Shown here in pieces: positions 56,689-64,000 of a DNA stretch of 64,000 nucleotides (position 1 is the stretch's first letter; every line of letters starts with the position of its first letter). The notes under the pieces are model-generated. The model saw nothing but the letters and a program-made list of their open reading frames with translations. It made no database searches and was not told where the DNA came from. The DNA comes from Heterohyrax brucei (Eukaryota > Chordata > Mammalia > Hyracoidea > Procaviidae), in the NCBI GenBank assembly GCA_028571685.1, contig CM053141.1, forward strand, positions 2,418,001 through 2,482,000, read 5' to 3'. A program made the translations under genes and the position numbers.

Positions 56689-58424
56689 GACCAAAACAGG
56701 AAGATGTTTCCTGATGGAGACACAGGTTTCCAGGCAGCATTATTTTCCTTTAACCTGAAGAAACTTCTTGGAAAGACCCCTGCTCATAATTTACTCTCTG
56801 CTTTTATTTGACTAAGCATTTCTTCACTTCGTCTTCCTGACTGAAAGCTATTTGGATATCAAGTTCTAGGTCAAGAGTTTTCTCTCTCCTCCTCTCGCCT
56901 CACTCATACTTAGTGGTGGTCACTATAACTTGGCCCCTCCCCACCTTGTTCCAGCTCCTGGGAATAGATATTTGAGAAGGTCAAGGTGAACTTTGTGTTA
57001 ATAAAAGAAAGCAGCTGAAATGAAAGGGTGGATTAAAAGGATTAATTCCACATTAAATTCAATGTGATATCTGCCCTTTTAACATCTCCTGCTCTGCTGG
57101 CAGAAGACAGGGTATTTTAAGCACAATTGTATTAGTAACATCATAATTTTCATCTAACCTCAAATCTGTAAAGTATTCTCCAGACGTAAGGCATTTTTAG
57201 CTGAATTAAAAATCTATCTGATGTCAATGGTAGCATGTATTTTGATATAAAAAGATAAAAAAATCAGCTGGATGACCTTTCCAGTTATTAATTATGCCAA
57301 AAGTAGTATCCAGAAATGTTACTAGAAAATGACATTTAGTTTTTCACATTATTATTATGCACTTTACTTATTTTAATAAGGTGTTTCAGAAATTTTAAAG
57401 GGGGCTAATCTTTTCTCCTCTAACACTGACAACTTGGGACCTATTTGAACAACACATAGAAGCCCAGACCGCAGAGAAGAAAAGCCACAAGTCCACATGC
57501 TGCCAGAGAAGACGCGGGACCGACTCAGTGCCATGAAACGGGAAACAGACGTGTGATACAGAGGCCAGTAAATGTGTCCTTTTAAAACAGAGGTGCGTTA
57601 AGAAGCTCCCCGCTGCAGGAGGAGTCTGACACTCTCTCCATCACGGAGAACGGCGCCTCGAGAGGGAGAAAACGGTGACGCAGAGAGACCTGTCCTCCCT
57701 CCGGGCTCCAGGTCAGCCCTGTGTTCCCGGGTTTCCCATGGACAAGCCTCTGGCTGAACATGGCCCAGCAAGCAGCACAGGTGGGCTCACTCCACAGGCC
57801 CTGCCTGCCTGGCCATCTAGGAGTTGGGACAGGTGACAGCGTTCACACCTGAGTCCTGCAGGGCTCCTCACCGAGATCCGCCTTTCCTGGAGTCACACTT
57901 ACCCTCTCCCAATGACTTGAATGACTTGTCTCCTTCTCCATCCACACTCCATGTGGCCCAGAGCCCAGTCTGTGACCTCCTGCTATGAGGCACCGTGGAC
58001 TGCAGATGGGCTTAGCATGCTTTCCTCTGCACTAGAACAGGTACTGTTTCCACTGGGGTTTAACACCTCCTGGGCAGTCCTTTACCTGCCTGTGTTACCT
58101 GCCTGTGATTCTCTTGAGTGGGGCACAGGTCCCTGTCAACCCCAGGTAGTACAGGGAAACCAGGGGTCACCGGGGAATTGTAGGAGCAGGCGGTAGTGGA
58201 CTTTACTCCACTTTAGCCTCTTTACCTCACGGCCACTCTGCAGAGCACAGGCCCCCTCAGCTGACGCTCTTCCTCTTTATAGAGTTGGAGGCAAGGATTC
58301 CAGGAGACGAAGGGCCAACTGATGCTCCCCAGCTGGAGAAGCAGACTTGTTAGAAAGTGGAGTAGTGGCTGGTTCCAGCCTCTTGTTCTGTTGGATTCAT
58401 TCTGACCCACTAAGCTACTGCCCA
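56689..58424. other. 1.7 kb without a recognised gene or repeat
   Basis: AT-rich 57,000-57,420 (a candidate for old, possibly conserved non-coding DNA), then GC-rich to 58,200. No coding signal. Confidence 0.4.
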
Positions 58425-58935
58425 CTGCAAAAGACCTCTTTAAAGTGCTGAAAAGTAAAGACATCACCTTGAAGACTAAGGTGTGCCTGACCCAAGACAT
58501 GGAATTTCTCAATCACATCATATGCATGTGAAAGCTGGACAGTGAATAGGGAAGACAGAAGAATTGATACCTTTGAATTGTGGTGCTGGAGAAGAATATT
58601 GAACGTACCATGGACCGCCAAAAGAATGAACAGATCTGTTCTGGAAGAGGTCCAGCCAGAGAGTGCTCCTTGGAAATCAGGATGGTGAGACTGCGTCTTC
58701 CCTAGGCTGGAGATGTTGTCAGGAGAGACCAGGCCCTGGAGCCAGGCATCACTCACGGCACAGCAGCAGGTGGGTGAAAAAGGGCAAGACCTTCAAGAAG
58801 ACGGATTGAGGCAGCGGCTGAAACAACGGCTTGGAGCCCAGAAGTAAACTGGGGACAGGGTGCAGGCCTGAGCACTGTTTTGTTCTGTTGTTCATTGTGC
58901 CGCTGAGTCAGAGCTGAGCTGATGGCACCGAACTA
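58425..58935 (+). mobile_element. RTE LINE 3' fragment
   Basis: From GCAAAAGACCTCTTTAAAGTG through ATTGATACCTTTGAATTGTGG to the GATGGCACCGAACTACAAAACC tail. Minus-strand frames of 96 and 113 codons are antisense shadows. Confidence 0.87.
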
Positions 58936-59386
58936 CAAAACCAACCACTTACTTCTACGTCTGGTTCCCAAAAAAGGGACCGAACGTAAGCCTGAAGGGA
59001 TAGCCAAATAGGTATTTTTGCAAAAGAAGGTCCCAGCCATGTTGGTTTGATAGTCTTAGTCCTTCCACATAGGTGTAGAATAAGTCCCGTTGATGAACTG
59101 GGGGGCAATCAGTACCCACACTGCTATCAACACCCTGCTAAGGTGGACAGGGGAGCCCTGTACACAAAACAATGCATCTGCTGATGTTTGAGCTCTGAAC
59201 GTAATCTTTGACATACACTTTCATCAGAATGTTCCATGAGATTTGCTCTGGAGTTTCTGAGACATGACCTTTGAACAATAACCCCTGCTGCCTGCGTGGC
59301 ATCTGCCATTACGCCTAATAGCTCAGAGATCGCCATTTGGATTTGGTTACTTTATACATTTTCCTGGTTTTGGAAAACTTTTCCTG
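58936..59386. other. No gene or repeat recognised
   Basis: Unique-looking sequence. Confidence 0.4.
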
Positions 59387-59862
59387 TGTCTTAGTCATCC
59401 AGTGCTGCTTTAACAGAAATACCACAAGATGGCTTTCAAAAGAGAAATTTTATTTTCTCAGAGTCCAGTGGGCTACAAGTCCAAATCCAGGGTGTCAGCT
59501 CCAGGGAGATGCTTTCTCTGTGGGCTCTGGAGGAAGGTCTTTGTTGTCCATCTTCCCCTGGACTGGGAGCTGCTGAGGCGCATGGCCCCCATCCTTTCCA
59601 AAGGAGACACTTAGCTCCCAGCACTTCTTCTTGGTGGTAGGCGATCCCCAGATGTCTGCCCTAGCTTCTTTCCTTTAGATCTCAGGAGACAAATGGAGCC
59701 CCTGAGTCCTGCCCCACCACCTTAGCTGCTGACTGCCCACTTCATTAGCATCAGAGGGGCAGGGTTTACAACATAAAGCAACATCACATGATACTGTGAA
59801 TTGCGACCCAGTCAAGCACCCACACACTCTTTTGGGGGAACATAGTTTAATCCTTTGTACCA
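59387..59862 (-). mobile_element. Solo LTR, ERVL-MaLR type
   Basis: Reversed LTR: TGTCTTAGTCATCCAGTGCTGC, AGAAATACCACAAGATGG at the left and CTTTTGGGGGAACATAGTTTAATCC at the right. Same family as 22290 and 30806. Confidence 0.7.
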
Positions 59863-60479
59863 TGGAACATCTACAATACTTTATTTTTTCTTTATCGTGA
59901 CCCTGTCTGAAGCAAACGCCCACTGTGGAGACTGTTGAGAGAGAGGTGGGAACATCCAGTGACCAGGTGAGGGCTGGCAATGACACCTTCTAACACCACA
60001 GCCACAGAGCAGAGCAGAGGCAGGAAGCGCAGGGGGGCCCTGCTGTCCCTCTGCAGGCTGGTGGAGGACTGTGTGGTCTTTCTCCACCCTGCCTGGGAAT
60101 GCACAAGCCACAGCAAATGACTGAACACCAGGCAAAGCATCAGGATGGTTCCAAAGTCCCATTAGTCCAAAGTCACATTAGTCCAGGATGGCATCAGATG
60201 GAACACACTTTCAGGAATGCATGCCCACTTACTCAGGACCAGTCTGAATTTCACCGCAGTGTCTGAGGTCCAGCAAATACTGACTTTTGAGGGATAGGAA
60301 ATAATCCCTCATGCTTCATCTTAGTCTAGCCATTTTTTTTTTATGTATTTGTCTGTATTTTCACATCTTCAGGTGAAAACTTCCTCTAATAAGGAAATAA
60401 AGGAAAAATCCAAAACATACTCTTGGCCTAGCCTGTATTCATGTCAAAGGCTCAAAGACAACTCCAGTTTAGCCCATAC
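59863..60479. other. No gene or repeat recognised
   Basis: Unique-looking sequence with an 8-T run near 60335-60343. Confidence 0.4.
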
Positions 60480-61043
60480 ACACGGGCTGACAATGAAGTC
60501 TGCAGACTCACTTGTTCTAAGTTCCGCAGACCTGACTGCCAAATATCACTACCATCACCCTCAAAGGACCCCCCTTGGGAAGGTATGCATTGATGCCAGC
60601 ACCTAGCCCACCCTTCAAAGCAGTTTTAGAACTCTTTCTTGAATGGCCAGTGTTCTCAGTGGCAGGGTGGTAAGTTTGTGCACTTAACTGTTTAGTTGTC
60701 CGTGAGGGAGTTTTTAGCCAGGGAACAATTAACTATATTGGAATACCCTACCTACTCACCTGTTCTGGCCCCCAGTGACTTTTTTATTTACCCAAAGACA
60801 ACAGAAATATTGAAAGAAAGACATTTTGAGGACATTCAGGGTATCAAGGGTAATACGACAGCGTCTCTGATGACTGTTCCGTAAAAACAGTTTCAAAATT
60901 GCTCTGAAGGGTGGACTAGGTGCTGGCATTGGTGCATAGCTTTCCAAGGGGAGTAATTTGAAGGTGACCGTAGTGATATTCAGCAATGAGATATGTAGCA
61001 CTTTTTCTAGGATGACTTTACTAATTTAATTGGCAGTCTTCAT
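60480..61043 (+). mobile_element. Palindromic mariner-derived non-autonomous element, copy 3
   Basis: About 564 bp. The left arm (60541-60655) is the transposase C-terminal region reversed. The middle and right arm run on the plus strand: frame 60696-60884 encodes VREFLAREQLTILEYP, then YSPVLAPSDFF with the third catalytic aspartate of the D34D triad, then LKERHFEDIQGIKGNTTASL. The asymmetric middle is in the opposite orientation to copies 1 and 2. Both edges resemble the other copies' ends (CTGACAATGAAGTC...). Confidence 0.8.
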
Positions 61044-61065
61044 ACAAACTCCCTGCAAAACTTTC

Positions 61066-61590
61066 TTGTGATGGTTAAGACTGTGTGTCGTCCTAGCTGA
61101 AATATGATTCCAAGTAGTTTGGCAGTTATGTAAAGATGCAATTTGACAATTATATAAAGATGCAGGCATTCTTCAAGATGTGATCAGCCAATCAGTTGTG
61201 AGGTAAGTTCCCTCAGGGCTGTGACCTACAGTCAATATAAATATGGATGTTTTGTCCAAGCTTACTTGATTCCTCTGGATCCTGCATCCGGCTTATCATC
61301 ATCTGACCTCCAGTTCTTAGGTCTTGAACCTGCCTGCTATATTGGTAATCCTGGAATTGATTATCTTCCTCAGCAGCCTCCTATCCTGCCTGCCAATCTT
61401 GGGTTCGTCAATCTCCACAATACGTGAACAAGCAACAAGCTGTCAGGCTTGCCGATCTCGTGTTTATCAGCCCCTGAAGCTACACAAATCAGGAGGAGGC
61501 CCTAGACGGTGTCTGGCCCATGAAGTTGGGACATGCCGGCCTCTGCATGGTGCTTGTAATCACCTCGTGTGCACTCAAAGCCCGAATGAC
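61066..61590 (+). mobile_element. LTR-like repeat, possibly ERVL/MaLR class
   Basis: Starts TTGTGATGGTTAAGACTGTG, contains GATCAGCCAATCAGTTGTGAGG, a TATAAATATGG TATA-like box near 61236-61247, and repeated CTGCCTGCTGACC-like modules. The layout suggests an LTR, but no end pair or duplication was found. Confidence 0.45.
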
Positions 61591-61592
61591 TA

Positions 61593-61965
61593 GTAAGTAA
61601 GAACAGAAAGGAATAGTTGCCTTTACATTGTGGTCTTGGCCAGGAATATTGAATATACCGTGGAGGGCCAAATGATGAATAAATCCATCAGAAGCAAGAC
61701 TGGCATGGCTGACTATCACATAGTTTGGACATGTTATCAAGAGGGATCAGTCACCGGAGAAATAGATCATGCTGGGTGAAGCAGAAAGTCAGCAAAAAAA
61801 AGAAGAGAATCAAGGAGATCAAGCAACACAGCGGTTACTTCAACAGGCTCTGGCAGAGCAAGAACGTGAGGTGGCACAGGACCGGGTAGGGTTTCATTTT
61901 GTTGTGCACAGGATCATGGGAAATCTCAACTCATGCCACAGCACCGAACAAGAACAACAACAGTC
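61593..61965 (+). mobile_element. RTE LINE 3' fragment
   Basis: AGTAAGAACAGAAAGGAATAG, GGAATATTGAATATACCGTGG, GTCAGCAAAAAAAAGAAG and the tail GCACCGAACAAGAACAACAAC. Confidence 0.82.
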
Positions 61966-62799
61966 AGATGCTTCCTTTGTTTGCATTGCTCATTGCTGTA
62001 TCTGTATATTCACACCAACTCCTACACAAAACGGTTTGCAATGGACTATGAGTTTTGAAGTACTTATTGAGACCTACTGTCAACTCGCCTGTTCCTTGAC
62101 TTAAATCCTTGTGTAGGCCAGCTATTCCCCTCTAATAGCTGACCTCCCACTCAGACAAGCCCCAGAATTTTAGATAACTTGTTGAAGACACCAATGGTCC
62201 TGTTCAGGTATCTACCTGATGACATCCAGACCCCGTCATTAGGCTGGTAGTGTCCACGGTGTTAAACAGCTAATGCTCAGAGTCAGAAAACTCTGAAGCT
62301 CATTGAAATCTGTAAATCATCTTATCGAATTTCCCGAAATTAACAAAAGTCACAAACAGGTTTTATAATTTCATACATGAAGAAGCCATCTCTTTTTATG
62401 AAGTCAAGCATGTTTTTCTATTAGAAGCTCCATCACGACTTCGTTTTCTCAGTCTTTCTTAGTAGGATACCAAAAGCATTTATAGATCCCTAGGGAAAAT
62501 TCAAATGCTGGGCTATAGTGCCTCCAGCCAAGCCAAGTGCCATCGAGTGCCTCAGGCAAAGAAATTTATAGGGTGCTATGGTAATAAACAACTCCAAAAT
62601 CTCAGTGTTTAAAAGCAGTTATGATTTGTTTTTGGTTTATAGAGTGTAGGTTGGCAAAGATCCTTTGCCCACGAAAGTCATTCAGTGTTCAGACCAATGT
62701 TTCATCTTAGCACGTGCGTTACCATGGTTGCTGCAACAGGTAGAAGGGAGTGTGGCGAATCACGTACTTGGCACTGATCACTTCCAGCCTGACGTTGTA
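61966..62799. other. No gene recognised; possible ancient repeat at 62570-62740
   Basis: AT-rich. 62578-62640 resembles the CCAAAATCTCAGTGGCTTAAAAC block common in old mammalian repeats, but I could not identify the family. Confidence 0.35.
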
Positions 62800-62868
62800 T
62801 ATTTCACTTGGCCTCTAGTGTGGCCATGAGTCAGATCCGACTCGAAAGTACTCGGCTGGCTGGCTCAC
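62800..62868 (+). mobile_element. AfroSINE tail, CTTGGCTTGG-type variant
   Basis: CTTGGCCTCTAGTGTGGCCATG, then AGTCAGATCCGACTCG and CTCGGCTGGCTGGCT. Shares the modified tail with the copies at 14201 and 22866. Confidence 0.7.
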
Positions 62869-63035
62869 ATTTCAACGACCAAAGCACGTCAGAGGCCCCC
62901 GTGTTTAAAGAAGGAAGGAAGCTGAGCCCTGTCCTGTGCTTAGAAGAGGATGGGCAAGACCCAAATGAGTGAACGTCTCCCATGATGATTATGTAGTTAA
63001 GTTGTTGGCAGAGACTGCAGGGTGAGCAATGCCGT

Positions 63036-63426
63036 GGGTTGTGCTGTATCTGCCCCAAAGACATGCAGAAATTTTTGTCCCTGGGATCTGTGAATGCAAC
63101 CACGTTCGGAAATTGGCTCTTTGGAGATACTACCTGTTACCATGAGATCATATCAGAATAGGATGGGTCCTAATCCCACAAGGGTGCTGCCCCATGAAAA
63201 ACGAGGAAAGGCACACGAGACAGACAGCAAGGTGAAGATGTATCTATAAACCAGGAGATATTCTGGGCCACCAGCTGCTGAGCAAGACAAGGAAGGATCC
63301 TCCTCTAGGGTAGACAGGACCGCGTGACCCTGACAGCATCCTGAATTTACACTCCAGAACTGTAATGCAAGAAAGGACTGTTGTTAAAAGCCACCCAGCT
63401 TGTTACATCAACCAGGAAACTAATAC
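63036..63426 (+). mobile_element. MLT1-like LTR (ERVL-MaLR)
   Basis: GTGCTGTATCTGCCCCAAAG, GATCTGTGAATGCAACC, CTAATCCCACAAGGGTGC, CACTCCAGAACTGTAATGC and AAGCCACCCAGCTTGTTACA reproduce the order of landmarks of MLT1 LTRs. Confidence 0.75.
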
Positions 63427-64000
63427 CAGAGAGAACTTAACAGCACTTGAATCTGACACCTTTCCTTCAAAAGCTGAAAGCTCTGTGTGGTGGGGTGATT
63501 TGGTCCTGTGGACCTGCCCTGGATGGCCACAGGGCCTCCGCAGAAATTGTCAGCTCCTCAGGGGTCTGCAGCTGCCTGGAGTTCTGCTTCTTGACTGGCT
63601 AAGGAAGGTCCTTCTTGATAAAGCAAAGGTGCTGTGAGACACCTGCCATCTCACTGAACCCACACGACTTCCTGACCCCACTTACCCAGAGGGTATGTGA
63701 GTAGAATTGCCTTATTATTGTTATTTTATCAGCCTCCAGACCAGGAAGAGAAATGTTAGATTCACTGCCCGGCACTTGGTTAAACCAGGGATCCATAACA
63801 TTTGTTGAGCATCGCTATGACCAGTGTTCAGAATAGATCACAGAGCGTGTAAACTGTGGTCTGTGAGAGTGGAGCCCAGGGATGGGAATATATTAGCTTG
63901 AGGTGAATTTTCTGTGTGTATTCCCCAGCACAGATTCCTTGTGATCTGCCCAGAGGCCACAAGGGCAAAAGCGGCAGTTGTATTAACAGTCACAAACAGC
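63427..64000. other. No gene or repeat recognised
   Basis: Unique-looking sequence to the window end. The 90-codon frame at 63365-63637 begins inside the LTR and is unsupported. Confidence 0.4.

Overview
This window looks like non-coding nuclear DNA from an afrotherian mammal (elephant, hyrax, manatee, aardvark, tenrec and relatives). The assignment rests on dense AfroSINE elements (for example 1650-1808, 18819-18980, 46628-46790) and on many copies of a BovB-like RTE LINE whose 3' end is shared with those SINEs. CA/TG microsatellites, MIR, L1 and MaLR-type LTRs are the usual mammalian background. I lean towards the elephant/hyrax/manatee group but cannot fix the species from sequence alone.

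I find no convincing protein-coding gene, rRNA, functional tRNA or CRISPR array. The open frames with recognisable protein similarity are decayed RTE endonuclease/reverse transcriptase and mariner transposase. The other frames are short, antisense to repeats, or low-complexity.

Layout. 1-1000: RTE 3' half (minus). 1650-2768: AfroSINE, then a clean solo LTR with a 5-bp target duplication. 4.5-7.4 kb: five RTE/SINE pieces, including a head-to-head pair. 7.97-8.53 kb: first of three palindromic mariner-derived elements. 9.2-11.5 kb: RTE plus solo LTR. 12-19 kb: AfroSINEs in mostly unique sequence, ending in a SINE cluster at 18.65-19.43 kb. 19.85-22.8 kb: long minus RTE cut by an LTR. 24.4-26.15 kb: old L1 carrying nested RTE and LTR insertions. 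29.3-32 kb: the most heavily nested locus (RTE carrying mariner, LTR and a second RTE). 33.52-35.0 kb: a 1.5-kb GT-rich minisatellite. 38.1-42.7 kb: two adjacent RTEs, the first almost full length but with its RT core deleted and an LTR-like insertion. 43.9-45.5 kb: SINEs and a 5'-only RTE piece. 47.8-51.7 kb: tRNA-Gly-type SINEs, a small non-autonomous RTE and an L1 3' tail. 52.2-55.3 kb: a nearly complete RTE whose 5' half is inverted. 56-64 kb: RTE pieces, a third palindromic mariner and several LTR remnants.

Best candidates for something not routinely described: (1) the RTE at 52214-55283, with a 5' inversion of the kind explained by twin priming in L1, flanked by a perfect 11-bp duplication; (2) a 381-bp element at 49264-49644 made only of the RTE 5' UTR and 3' end, flanked by an 11-bp duplication with one mismatch; (3) three roughly 560-bp mariner derivatives in which both ends are inverted copies of the transposase C-terminal region; (4) evidence that a tRNA-Gly SINE family is built as tRNA head + RTE 5' UTR + RTE 3' tail. 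RTE and SINE consensus comparisons below were made by eye and from memory, not by alignment software, so element edges are approximate unless a target-site duplication is given.
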